In this document: in pieces, positions 35,170 to 46,789 of the stretch
How positions within the stretch are numbered: the stretch's first letter is position 1
Layout: each line of letters starts with the position of its first letter
NCBI GenBank assembly: GCA_963555705.1
Contig: OY743171.1
Location: 19,219,352-19,283,351 of the forward strand
Direction: 5' to 3'
DNA: 64,000 nucleotides
DNA from: Ligustrum vulgare
Taxonomy: Eukaryota; Streptophyta; Magnoliopsida; Lamiales; Oleaceae
Notes under the pieces: generated by a model
What the model was told of the DNA's origin: nothing
Seen by the model: the letters and a program-made list of their open reading frames with translations, nothing else
Databases searched by the model: none
Translations under genes and position numbers: made by a program

Positions 35170-36359
35170 GTATTTTTTTGTTTAATTAGTCTTTTAGGTC
35201 CTCAAGTTTTAAGACCGTTGATTTCAGTCCCTATTTTATTTTAAAAGTTTCAAGGTTCTTCCCTTTGTTTTAAATTATCTTTCCCTTTGTTTTAAATTAT
35301 CTTATTTGAGTCCCTATTTTTAAATTAAGTCATTTCAGTCCTTTAGTTTTAAAATATTTGATGTCAGCCCTTTAGTTTTAAAAGTATTATTTTTATCTTT
35401 TGTTTTTGAAATATTTTAATTCGGCCCCTGCACTTTTGAAAATAAATTAGTTATCCCCAAGAATAATTAAAACATATGAGTTAGTCCAATATCTTTCAAA
35501 ATCATTTAATTTGGTTCCAATTCTTTTAAAATCTCAACCATGTTTGATTTTCAATTCAATCCCTAAAACTTTTATTTTTCTTCTAAAATCTTAAAATTCA
35601 CAAAATACTAATTTGAAATCACTTATTTTATTGGGCTATACGAGACGCGAGAACAGTTGAAAGTTTATTCCTCTAAGCTCAAACTCGAGAAATAAGGTAG
35701 ACTCCTAACTACAAACTTATTTTCTAAAATGCGCATCAATTATTATTTGTATTATAGATCTTGCATGTATGATTGTGGTCATGACAATTTCTTGCCTTCG
35801 AGCATGAAAATTTCTTTTCTTCGGACATGACAATTACAAGTCTTCGGACATGAGACTTCTTGCCTCCGGGCATGACAATTACTTGTCTTCGGACATGAGA
35901 CTACTTGCCTCCAGGCATGACAATCACTTGTTTGTTTAAGCATGATGTTATTAGAATTTACTTGCTTAAATGCATGAGACTACTTGAATATCATGGTTAT
36001 GTATTTTATCTGTAATGCCAATTATTATTATGCGCCGAGTCTACTGAGTGTTTCTATGAAATGCTCACCCTTCCTTTAAAATTTCAAATTTTCAGATTTC
36101 GAAGTTGGCGACGGAGCGCGCGATGGTGGCGATTGAAGAAATTTTAATATGTTTTGAGAAAAAATGATTTCATACATTTAATTCCAAGTTTTCGAATTTC
36201 CTTATTATTATTTAAGTTATTTTGAACTTTTGAATTATTTATCGTTGAATTTTAAATAAAAGTGAATTTTTAGTTATTTTCCACAAAATCATTATTCTCG
36301 AAAACCAGTTTTAAAGGATGATGTGGCGTCCCGGGTGATTTAGAACTCAGGGCATTACA
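35079..36359 (+). repeat. LTR2, right part, with (TA)n and CATGACAATTACTTG repeats
   Basis: Resumes the LTR split at 24,925. It contains a TA repeat (about 35,108-35,168), CAGTCCCTATTTT/CAGTCCTTTAGTTTTAAAA repeats, and 25-30 base tandem units with CTTCGGACATGA/CCTCCGGGCATGACAATTACTTG landmarks (35,780-35,940). It ends GGGCATTACA, next to a primer site. Confidence 0.8.
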
Positions 36360-36361
36360 GA

Positions 36362-36379
36362 TGGTATTAGAGCTAAGAG
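36362..36379 (+). other. Primer-binding site (initiator tRNA-Met-like, one change)
   Basis: TGGTATTAGAGCTAAGAG two bases after LTR2. It differs from the usual TGGTATCAGAGC by C to T. Confidence 0.75.
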
Positions 36380-36780
36380 TTTCTGAAAGCATTTTTGTAG
36401 ACTTTAAAACTTATTTATTTCCATGAAATTTGAAAAAGAAAAGAAAAAAACTGTTTTGAGCTTATTTTGAAAAAATAATAATTTATAGACGCCACCAGCT
36501 GCCATCGCCCGCTTCGTTGACTCCAAGGTAAAGAAAGTACACTTAGACATGATAAATTATTTTTGGATACATGAAATTATTTTTATGAGAACTTATTAGA
36601 GAAGAAAAGAAAGAGCTTGTATCCAACTAGAAATTGAGATTGAGCATAATTTGAAAGAAATTAGAGATTTTTTTTTTTATTGTCCTCATAATTGAGAAAG
36701 AAATTCTTATCAAGTACCCAGATAGTATAGATTTTGAAAGTTTAAATTTCGAGGACGAAATTATTTTAAGGAAGTAAGTT
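36380..36780 (+). other. Residual interior between LTR2 and LTR3
   Basis: About 400 bases holding only a pol C-terminal stub ending LNFEDEIILRK-stop and the purine tract AAGGAAGTAAGT just before LTR3. Gag, protease, RT and integrase are all missing. Confidence 0.75.
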
Positions 36781-37740
36781 TGTAGCGATCTAGAATTTTT
36801 TTCAATTACTAAATAAATATTTAATTTCACAAAAACGTGTCACTATAATTTCACCAATTTTTAAATTAAAGCGTGCTCGTCTAGTCATATTAATTACTTC
36901 GAGCCAATAAAATATAATTTGAGCTCAATTCGATTTTCTAGAACAATTTCATAATTTTAAATATTGTCCAAGTTCAAATTTATTTAAGCTCCAATAAATG
37001 CGAATTATTTTAAGTCTAAAATTTCAAAGTTCAATTTTAATATTAATATTAACCAATTTATTTTTCATCCAAGTTTTATCTTTTAAATAATATTTTTAGT
37101 AGCGTATTCTATTTGCACACGTATTCTCGTACCCCAAGTTTTCACAATTCTATTTTAAATAAAACGCTTCCATATCCAACGTTTCACAATTCTATTCCAA
37201 TTATAATACTTCCCATACCAATCTATATATACCCATATATTCCCCGAATCCAATTCACGCACGCACGAAATCACAACAATTTCCCAAGTTCAATTTCTCT
37301 TCTACCTTAAATGACACGTCAATCACCGAACCATAATCGATGACATCAGCAACCTCCATCACGATGTCAAACTCACTGCCGAAAAACCAAAACCAATTTT
37401 GAACCTCTATCAACCGGCTGCCAATCTACAACCAAGATCCCACCATCATAAACTATAGAAACCGCCAACACCGAGCTCCAAACCCGTACGGCCCACTTCG
37501 GTTTTAACACCCAAGGAAATCCAAAATTAATTAACCAACAACTTACCTTCATCTCCGATGGCCTTCGTTGTCAGAATATAGTCGAAAATCGCAACCCAAA
37601 TCCAACTCTAAGCCTCGTTTTCATGCCCGAACACAGCCCCAAAAATCTATTTTTTCCCATACCCATGTACTCCCCTCCGTCGCATCGCGCCTGCGGTGCC
37701 GGCGATTTACCTTGAAGGAGGGCTCTGCACAGCTCCACTG

Positions 37741-37784
<44 letters not shown>

Positions 37785-38855
37785 GATTTTTTTGTTTAAT
37801 TAGTCTTTTAGGTCCTCAAGTCTTAAGACCGTTGATTTTAGTCCCTATTTTGTTTTAAAAGTTTTAAGGATCATCCCTTTGTTTTAAATTATCTTATTTC
37901 AGTCCCTATTTTTAAATTAAGTCATTTCAGTCCTTTAGTTTTAAAATATTTTATGTCAACCCTTTAGTTTTAAAAGTATTGATCTTTTGTTTTTGAAATA
38001 TTTTAATTCGACCCCTGCACTTTTGAAAATAAATTAGTTAGTCCCCAAGAATAATATAAACATACGAGTTAGTCCAATATCTTTCAAAATCATTTATTTC
38101 GGTTCCAATTCTTTTAAAATCTCAACCATGTTTGATTTTCAATTCAATCCCTAAAACTTTTATTTTTCTTCTAAAATGTTAAAATTCCAAAAGTACTAAT
38201 TTAAAATCATATATTTTATAGGGCTAGACGAGACGCGAGAACACTAGAAAGTTTATTGCTCTTAGCTCAAACTCGAGAAATAAGGTAGACTCCTAACTAC
38301 AAACTTATTTTCCAAAATGCGCATCAATAATTATTTGTATTATAGATCTTGCATGTATGATTGTGTTCATGACAATTTCTTGCATTCGGGCATGACAATT
38401 TCTTGCCTTCGAACATGACAATTACTTGTGTTCGGACATGAGACTTCTTGCCTCCGGGCATGACAATTACATGCTTGTTTAAGCATGATGTTATGAGAAT
38501 TTACTTGCTTAAATGCATGAGACTACTTGAATATCACGATTATGTGTTTCATCTGTAATGCCAATTATTATTATGCGTCAAGTCAACTGAGTATTTCTAT
38601 GAAATGCCCACCCTTTCTTTAAAATTGCAAAATTTAAGATTTCGGAGTTGGCGACGGAGCACGTGTTGGTGGGTATTGAAGAAATTTTAATATGTTTTGA
38701 AAAAAATTGATTTCATACATTTAATTCCAAGTTTTAGGAATTGAATTTTAAATAAAATTGAATCTTTGGTTATTTTCCGCAAAATCATTATTCTTGAAAA
38801 CCAGTTTTAAAGGATGACGTGGCATCCTGGGTGCTTTAGAACTCAAGGCGTTACA
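36781..38855 (+). repeat. LTR3, complete (about 2,075 bp)
   Basis: TGTAGCGATCTAG...GGCGTTACA, colinear with LTR2 with many small differences. It contains a TA repeat (about 37,747-37,780) at the position where LTR2 has the CT repeat and the nested element. It is followed by the TTGTA target duplicate. Confidence 0.82.
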
Positions 38856-38954
38856 TTGTAAGCAGAAACAAAAAAAAAATTGGACCAGAAAGCAAAGCAG
38901 TAAAGAAATAATCTGATTTTCAAAATTTTCCACATTGTAAATTTGATTTAAGCT

Positions 38955-39447
38955 TGTTGGGGAAAATTTAGAGAATCAAATAAAATGAAACCAAATTGAA
39001 GGCCCGTGAGACATGGTTTCCTTAAATTGAATCCGTTGCCTCACCGGGGTGCAAGAGGTTTTAATCGGTGTTCGATTTACACGATACAATCGGTTGTCAG
39101 TTCACGCTGCACAACATTAACCGCCTGTGAACTAGCTATGATATACTCTATCGCTCAAATAGAAATCAGCAAAGAGGAAGGAAAACAATTTGAGGTTGCT
39201 GGGAAACTAGAGAGAAGAAGTTGGATTTCTTTTTCTACTTATGTGTTAAACGAGAATGGCTTCAGCTTTTATAGACCAGCAGCATTGACATCCATTTAAT
39301 CACCAAATTGAAGAGATGAGAAACTGATGAGCTGATGAAATGGGAACGTATGAAACTGATGGCTAGCTTATGAAACAGATGGATGGCTTTTAATTTCCTT
39401 TTGAAACTGATGGCTGGGGTTTTAATTTTCATTCAGATTTTTCAACA
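38955..39447 (-). repeat. Probable 5' LTR of the Copia relic at 18.98-21.98 kb
   Basis: Bounded by TGTTGGGG and TTTCAACA, a TGTTG/CAACA inverted end pair as in Copia LTRs. On the minus strand it has TATAAAAG (about 39,268) followed by CT-rich leader-like sequence. Host segment B' resumes directly to its right. Orientation and position fit the upstream LTR of the minus-strand Copia relic, separated by the Tekay-like insertion. No tRNA primer site was recognised, so the assignment is tentative. Confidence 0.4.
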
Positions 39448-39461
39448 AAAACCAACAAACA

Positions 39462-39586
39462 ATATAGTTGCTTGGTTCATTATTGTCAAGATAACGGCCT
39501 ATTCTTCCCATTCACCTAACAAGTAAGCTTTTATTGATAAACAAAAAAATCGTTGTACACATTTTCATGTACTATCCCCAAGTCAT
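39462..39586 (+). repeat. Host segment B', left part
   Basis: Matches 8,208-8,330 from TTGCTTGGTTCATTATTGTC to ACTATCCCCAAGTC. It ends in GTCAT, the target duplicate of the following Copia element. Confidence 0.85.
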
Positions 39587-39901
39587 TGTTGGAAGTAGAT
39601 CGGCACCAATCACTCTTACTGTCAAAGAAAAGAAAGTGAAACTTAACTATTTCCTTCACTTGTATTTTTCCAGCAGATTACATGGCCTTTTATACAGCTC
39701 AAAAGATAATTCTAGACATATATTAATGGCACAAGATTAGATACATTGTTCTATTTATCTAGACATTGTATTTATTTAAATCATAAATATAGTGACCTTT
39801 AAATTGACTTCAAATGTATCTACTGTTAATCTTGAAACTTCCAGTCATTGAATATGATTTCATTAATTTTGCTGCCATTAAATCAAGTTTAATTTCCAAC
39901 A
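39587..39901 (-). repeat. Copia 3' LTR
   Basis: 315 bases. The adjoining interior reads, on the minus strand, TTTAGGAGAGGA just before the LTR, which is the polypurine tract. The pol frame crosses it and stops (39,889) about 12 bases inside the LTR. Confidence 0.9.
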
Positions 39902-41572
39902 TCCTCTCCTAAACTTGATTTCTTCACAATACCAAGCATATTTCTGAACTTCTGGAACACATCATGCTTGAGTGGCTTTGTGAAGATATCAGCAATCTGA
40001 TCAAAAGTCTTCACAAACTCCAATTCAACTTCCTTTTTAGCAATGCAGTCTCGAATGAAATGAAATCTTGTGTCAATGTGCTTGCTCCGATTGTGAAATA
40101 CCGAATTCCTTGCCAAAGCTTGAGCAGATTTCTTGTCAATCATGATCTTGGTAGCTTCTATTTGTTTTGAACAAATCTCTTTAAGTAATCTCCTTAACCA
40201 AATGGCCTGGAAAGCCCAAAATGTAGCTGAAACATATTCAGATTCACATGTCGATAGAGTAACAATGGGTTGTTTCTTAGAACACCATGAAATGGGAGTA
40301 TTTCCCATGAAAAACACAAAATCAGTTGTACTCTTTCTATCATCGATATCACCAACGAAATCACTGTCACAATAGCCTACCAGCTTAAATTCTTCAAAAG
40401 ACGAATAAAAAATCCCATAGTCAAGAGTACCTTTGAGATAACGAAGGATTCTCTTGGCTGCCTTCATATGAGATTCAGAAGGCATTTCCATAAAATGTCT
40501 TACTAACCCAACTGCAAACAAGATGCCAGGTCTTGTACAAGTTAAATATCTTAAACTTCCCACTAGGCTTTTGAACAGAGTTGGATCCACACTTTTTTTA
40601 TTATCCATCTTGGAAAATTTTATTCCACACTCCATAGGAGTATTGACAGACTTGCAATCCAACATATTGAATCTTTTGAGTACCTCCTTTGCATAGCTTT
40701 CCTGACTGATGAAAATACCTTCCTTCAATTGCTTTACTTCGATTCCCAAATAGTAGGACATCAATCCTAGTGTACTCATCTCGAACTCATGAGCCATTGC
40801 ATCTTTAAAATCTTCAAACATTTTTGGATTAGTTCCTGGGAATATAAGATCATCCACATAGATACAAACAAATAAAAGATCATTATTTTGCTTCTTCACA
40901 TAAAGAGCATATTCATGCAAGCATTTAGTAAAACCATTTTCTTGGAAATACTTGTCGATCCGACTATTCTAAATTCTAGGTGCCTGCTTGAGCCCGTATA
41001 AAGCTTTTTTCAACTTTAAAACTTTATCTTCTTGGCCTTTAACAACATATCCCACAGGCTGCTCAATGTAAACTTCCTCCTTGAGATAGCCACTGAGAAA
41101 AACTGATTTGACATCCAGTTGATGTATTTTTCAATGGTTTTGAGCAGCAATAGAAATTAGTAGTCTGATGGTCTCCATACGAGCAACAGGCGCAAACACT
41201 TCTTCATAGTCAATACCATGCCTTTGCTTGTAGCCTTTAACAACAAGCCTCGCCTTGTATCTCTCCACATCTCCTTTAGCATTTTTCTTGATTTTATATA
41301 CCCATTTGAATCCAATGGCATGATGATTGTTTGGAAGAGAAGCAAGTTCCCAAGTGGCATTCCTTTCGATGGCTTGAATTTCTTCATTCGTTGCACAAAT
41401 CCAATTGTGTTCTTTGCTGGCTTCTTCAAAACTCACTGGTTCAATATCTAAAAATAAACAGAACAAGTTTATATCATCATAAAAATTAGCAAGGTTTCAA
41501 TATCCTTGAGGTCCCACACTTGAACTTGAAGTAGGTGAAGATGTAGACGATGATGGAATTGGTGAATTGGTA
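39889..41572 (-). pseudogene. Copia reverse transcriptase and RNase H (C-terminal pol)
   Basis: Starts with a Ser/Thr-rich linker (SPIPSSSSTSSPTSSSS) typical of the region before Copia RT. RT follows: [60 protein letters not shown] and the catalytic IYVDDLIFPG. RNase H: GYCDSDFVGDIDDRKSTTDF, VTLSTCESEYVSATFWAFQA and FHNRSKHIDTRFHFIRDCIA. Stops replace conserved Trp twice: TGA after AAQNH (41,131) and TAG after APRI (about 40,970). The 5' side is cut at about 41,572 by the Gypsy insertion. It cannot yield an active enzyme. Confidence 0.9.
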
Positions 41573-42052
41573 AAACCAGGCTTTTGCTTTGTCAGCCAAA
41601 GAGAATGAGAATAGCTTTAATTTCACGGCATCCTCTGAAACTCCATTCATGCGTTGCATATCACATAGTTCCAAAAATGTCCTAAGTTGCGCATGAGGAT
41701 CTTCAGATGGCAATCCATGAAAAACGCACAAATTTTGGATCAAGGATATCAAGGAAGTCTTGATCTCAAAATTATTAGCTCGGATTGCAGGAGGTACAAT
41801 GCAGGTTCCAATGTTCCCCGCAGGAGGAACCATGTAGTCTCGCAAAACACGTCTTCCATGATTTGGTTGCTGTCCATTCACAGCTGCTGGAAGATTTTGT
41901 TGATTTCCCTGATTATCCTGAATTATGTCATCCGCTATGGCTAAGTCTGTTTGTTGATTCGCTTCCAACTGTTGTCTACGCTTCTGTCGAAAGGTGCGTT
42001 CAATTTCTGTATCAAAAGGAAGCAAATCAAATGACTTAGTCCTTCTTAACAT
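41573..42052 (-). pseudogene. Second, truncated Gypsy gag
   Basis: MLRRTKSFDLLPFDTEIERT, then VPPAIRANNFEIKTSLISLI, SEDPHAQLRTFLELCDMQ and LKLFSFSLADKAKAWFY. It is the same protein start as the gag at 49,137 with few changes. After AWFY the frame runs into Copia sequence, marking the break at about 41,573. The gag would be structural. Confidence 0.85.
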
Positions 42053-42163
42053 AAATTAAATAAAACAATAATTAAAAACAAAAATTGAAAAATAAAGATA
42101 AAAAAAAACAAACTAAAGTTCAAAGTAAAATAAGAACTAATGGGTATCGATATTAATTAACAG

Positions 42164-42181
42164 TCCCCGGCAACGGCGCCA
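42164..42181 (-). other. Primer-binding site, tRNA-Asp type
   Basis: On the minus strand TGGCGCCGTTGCCGGGGA, the common tRNA-Asp primer site of plant Tat/Athila elements, lies 13 bases from the LTR end. Confidence 0.85.
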
Positions 42182-42194
42182 AAAACTTGTTCAC

Positions 42195-43671
42195 TGATAT
42201 ATCGCCACAAGTGCACGGGTCGTGAGAAGTAATAAAGTGGACCTAGGAGTCTGGATTATCGTCCCACGAGGACTGCTATTAATTACCGAAATATTTTAGT
42301 TCTACACTTTATTTGAACGAACAAATGAATTTGATGTTTTAAATTAAAACTAAGAAGATGAATTAAATAATTAAATTGTGAATTTTTTTTGTTTTAAAAG
42401 ATGATTGTAAAGTGGTTGGGATTCACGATTTCACCTAGCTAATTAAATCAATTTCAATTCCAGTTTTATTTCCTATTTGTGTGTTCGGTCGAATTTACTA
42501 ATTTAAATTGAGATTCCTCTCTCGAGTTTAAATCAATCCTACCTAAATAAGTCAACCTTGTATATCTACAGCGGGTCCGAATATTCCTTAACTAGATGCA
42601 TTACACACAAGAATTCACACACGACCGCAATAAATACAAGAGTATATCTCTATCTCTCGTTCAATTACCGGATTTATTACCTAGATCTATGTTATTAACT
42701 CACCTCTCGGATTATAGAAATAACACATGAAATCATGAATAAGTGGCCAGTTTATTCACGCATTAAACGCAATAACAAATCAACACATGAATTAAAGCGT
42801 TAAAACAAGGAATATGACATTAAAATAATTAACTAGGCTACATCGTTCATCCCAACTTTAAAATTAGTTACACATCATCATGAAATAACAAAAACAGTAA
42901 ACATAAATGTTCATTGAAAAACAATATAAAGAATGGAAAAATTGCACCAATTATCAATTCTTCAATTATTTTCAATTCACACCCCTCTGCGATGTTGGAA
43001 TCTCCAAGGATTTGATGTTGAATTCTCAGTTGTGGCTCATTCTTTGGAGAGGAAAAGGTCTAGATCTCGTGCCTCTTATGTTGTATATATAGGTTTTGGA
43101 GAAAACCTAGGTCAAGAAAGAGAGAATTCAGTTGAAAATCGCGAGAAAAAGCCCACAGTCGGCCCAGCCGGATAAGCACGCGATTGCGTGGCTTCAACCC
43201 TAGCGATCGCGTGGACTTCGTTAAAACTCTCAGGTTACAATTTTGTATCTTCCCGCGATCGCATGGTACATATCCAGCGATCGCGAATTCATCTTCTTTT
43301 GGCTGTGTAAGTTGGTCCCTGACTTTTAATTGCACCTTCAATCCTCAACTTCCAATTATTGCAATTTAGTCCCCAAACTTTATCTTCTTCTCGATTTGCC
43401 CATTTAAGCTCTTAATTCATTCAATTAACTCCTCCAACCTTTGATTTCTTCTCTTTGGCACCATGTAGGTTTCCCGGTTTTTGTCACAAACTCCTTACTT
43501 GTCCCATTTAGCTTATAATAGCAATCCAATTATGCGTTTTTCCCATTGATTCCATCATTCTTCATTTTTTGGGATATTTTCTAAAAAGTAAACGATAAAC
43601 ACAAATTAAATAGAAAATATTAATTACACCTAATTTAGACATACAAATAAGTGTATAAAATACACTTATCA
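42195..43671 (-). repeat. Gypsy LTR, left (1,477 bp)
   Basis: On the minus strand TGATAAGTGTATTTTATACA...GATATATCA. It contains GCGATCGCG motifs (about 43.18-43.29 kb) and a TATATATAGG promoter-like site. The interior to its right starts with TTTTGGGGTATT on the minus strand, its polypurine tract. It is also preceded by a primer site on its left, so it served as an LTR shared between two units. Confidence 0.88.
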
Positions 43672-46600
43672 AATACCCCAAAACTAGAACTATTGCTCGT
43701 CCTCGAACAATTTAAACTAAACTACAAAAATTAAAGAAATAAGAGAACAAATATTTTTGTTGTGTTAACATGTTTACCATATGCCTCCATAGTCCAAATA
43801 AATTTAAGCTTCAGCACCGTGTGGCTCATTATGCCTGCCAGAGTTTCAAGTGTGTGTGTGAATAGCCAATGCCAAACGCATACTTATGCAAAAGATATAC
43901 TCCACACTGTGTGGCTCATTATGCATAATCCAGCCCGAATCCCATGTGGTCAATCTATGATTTCTAATGAAATTCCTTTCAGCGCTCATGGATGATCACT
44001 ACTTTCTACTTTTCTCTCACATTCCGAGTTTCTATCTATGTGGGTTCTAAAAAGATTCTTTGCTTTTTCCACACAAGGAAGTCAGAATCAGAAATATGCG
44101 TGCATAACAAATCAAACTAAAGTGGACCCCAATTCTACAACATCAACCACCACAGCTCAGTCAACAAAGCTTATACCATAAAATATATATATATATATAT
44201 ATTTTTTTTTTCTTTTGATGGACGACTTTTTCTTTTAATTGTCCCTATCTTTTACCATCTTTGTGCAGAACTTTTCATACGGGCTTTCTATATGACCCCT
44301 GTAGCAGGCTTTCAAATCGACAACTCCCAAACCAGTTGGCTTTAGGGTACCAGGTTCAAAGAACCCCTCAGACGTACTTGCCCGAGTCATAAAGGCTTAA
44401 ACAGAAAAGTTAAAGATGTTATAATGTCTTATGTGTAAGTCCACTCTCCGTACTTGCTTTCTAATTGACACATGTAGCGAGCTTTAGGTCGATGACTCCC
44501 AAGCCAGTTGGCTCTTACTTACTCGAGTCAAAAAGGCATTTGAAGAGTAGAATAAGACCTTCAGCATTTTTCTTTTTTTATGCTGGAGATGGTTTATACC
44601 AGTTGACCAAACTGCAATGACTAAAGTGCAAAACCAAGAACCACAGTCCTCCAATTCATCAATACACACAAATTCCAACAATTTTACCCCCAAACTTGCC
44701 TTTTAGCATGATTGGTTCTAATTTAGGGGTGGGATGTCTAACGATCTAAGTTCAGGGCTTTTTGAGTCATTCCTAAGTTCAAATTGCATAAAAATTTGCC
44801 CCATATGCATTAAACAACATCCCTCACACAAGCAATTATCCAACACTGGCTATGTGCGCAATAAGTATGAATCTAGCAAAACATAACTAGTTCAAAATAA
44901 GTTCATGCTTTCATGTTGTCCACTTTTCAAGCATAAACACAAATTGATTCATACTATATCCAAGGCAATAAACATGTCAACAAAGTTTTCAAAAATATAT
45001 ATATATTTTTTTTCAAAATCTTTTTTATATCCCAATAAAATCGAATGAATATAAAATGAATGAAGAATGCAATGGATTTTCACCCCCAAACTTGAAATGA
45101 ACATTGTCCTCAATGTTTGTCAAAAAGATTCAATAATGTAAAACAAGACAAAGAAAAGAGAACGAGAACTTCCCAAGTGTAGATGATGTATTTCTTTGAA
45201 GCTCCCTGTTGCACTGCATTGGACCCTTTGTTTGTATTGTTGAAATTTGGTTGGGGTATTTTGATTGGTGTTTTCCTAGCAAATAAGAGATAAGTAACAT
45301 TAGAAGTCATAAACACCAATAAGAAATAATGGAAGTTCAGGACCACACCCCCAAACTAAAGTTAAAGCACATTTTTGAATTTTCAAAATTGGTCGACCAC
45401 ACTTATTCAAGCCTTGACATCACCTAGAAAAACATCAATTTTTCCGAGCCATCTTTTGATATATTAAAGTTCACTGCATGATCGACAGTATATTAAAAAG
45501 TTAGCTCATTTTAAGATCAATAGGGTCATGAAACAATGTGGCGAAGTAGGTTACGTCAGACAATTTCTGGGTGCAATGACCTGCAGTGGCCTTGCAATGG
45601 GGCTGCCTTGATGCAATGTTGGTTTCCATGATTTTCATGCAATGTAGTGAACTAATTCTAGAACTAAATACACACAATCAATGATGAACATGTCATGAAA
45701 ATAAATGCCGGAATGAATTTCTAAAATTAGCACAAGAACATCTTTGTAGCATTTCATCAAACACTTAATGGGCATTGCAAAAATCAATGGATATGCATAG
45801 GGTTGGAGGGATGAATGAACCCAAAATTTTTGTCTACTAAACCAAAAATCACAATCTCCAACCACTAACCTAAGCCCACTCTTCACAATTCACAATTTCT
45901 AGGTAGAAGAACTTAAAGAGACAATCACAATTTTGACTAAAAATTGATTTAAGTGAAGAGATCATACCTTCGATTGGATTTTGAAGTCATGTAAGCAATG
46001 ATATTGATGCAACAAAGTGTTGATGACATGCAAACAAGATGTAAGATCAAATATGAGGTGATTAGGGGAGAGAAAACGAGGTTCTAATGTTTGAAATTGA
46101 AAACATGAGGAACAACACTTAAACTGCCGATTATTGTCCCAGAATACCCACGCGATCGGTTGGCTGGAGTGCCAGCGATCGGGTGGTTCAATGTTTAAAA
46201 ATCTGTTGATTTTTTTATGCAAATTCGCGATCGCCATAGCCTATTGGAACGCGATCGCGTAGTACATGGCAGTACTGAAAAGTTTTCCTATTTTTATATT
46301 TTCAAAATCATTTTTCTTCCCCTAATCACTTCTTCATGATCGATGCAATGACTTTCCAAACATTAACCTAATGATTCAAACTAGTGTGTGTGTGCGTTTG
46401 GAATGACGATAAAAACCTAGCCTAATGTAAACATGCAAAATCAAAAACATACTTAAATATGCAATAATAGACTATTATGCACAAGTGCTCTTAACATGAA
46501 ACATGCAAAACACTCAAACATATTTCCTACCATGCATATATCTAAAATTTTAATACTAAAATAAATAATAAAAATGTAATGAGTAAAAGGGAAGAAAGGT

Positions 46601-46789
46601 TGGGTTGCCTCCCAACAAGCGCTCCGTTTAGAGTCTCGAGCCTGACTTTTTGTACTTCCAAAGCATGGAGGCTTGAAAGATGATCTCAGAGCCTTGCACA
46701 TCTTGCAATTTCCGGCCTTGCACTTCTCAACTTGTTTCCTAACTTTCTTTAATTGCAAAGCCCCGGTTTTAGCCAATTGTTGAGGGATG
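43672..46789 (-). other. Long non-coding 3' region where pol is expected
   Basis: About 3.1 kb between protease and the 3' LTR. No RT, RNase H or integrase motif was found on either strand. The segment at about 46.60-46.66 kb reads, on the minus strand, AGCGCTTGTTGGGAGGCAAC, a phrase common in the 3' regions of Tat/Athila elements. Four further GATCG-centred motifs lie at 46.14-46.26 kb. A TA repeat is at about 44,184-44,203. Confidence 0.7.

Larger units (their letters stand above)
22584..38855 (+). mobile_element. Ty3/Gypsy insertion with three ~2 kb LTRs and a ~0.4 kb interior (Tekay-like)
   Basis: The whole block is flanked by TTGTA (22,579-22,583 and 38,856-38,860), so it descends from one insertion. 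The order is LTR1 (truncated), a short interior, LTR2 (split by another Gypsy element at 24,926-35,073), a primer site, a short interior and LTR3. The interior between LTR2 and LTR3 is only about 420 bases. It keeps a primer-binding site and a 3' stub reading YPDSIDFESLNFEDEIILRK then stop, which resembles the C-terminus of Tekay/Del-type pol. No gag, protease, RT or integrase is left. It is non-autonomous, and the extra LTR implies recombination between or within copies. Confidence 0.8.

Noticed and set aside
35035..35244. Open frame with alternating Tyr-Ile
   Set aside because: Translation of a TA dinucleotide repeat.
45110..45346. Minus-strand frame in the pol-less Gypsy region considered as an extra retroviral gene
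   Set aside because: Short and with no similarity to known envelope-like or other accessory frames of Athila elements that I can recognise. It is more likely chance.
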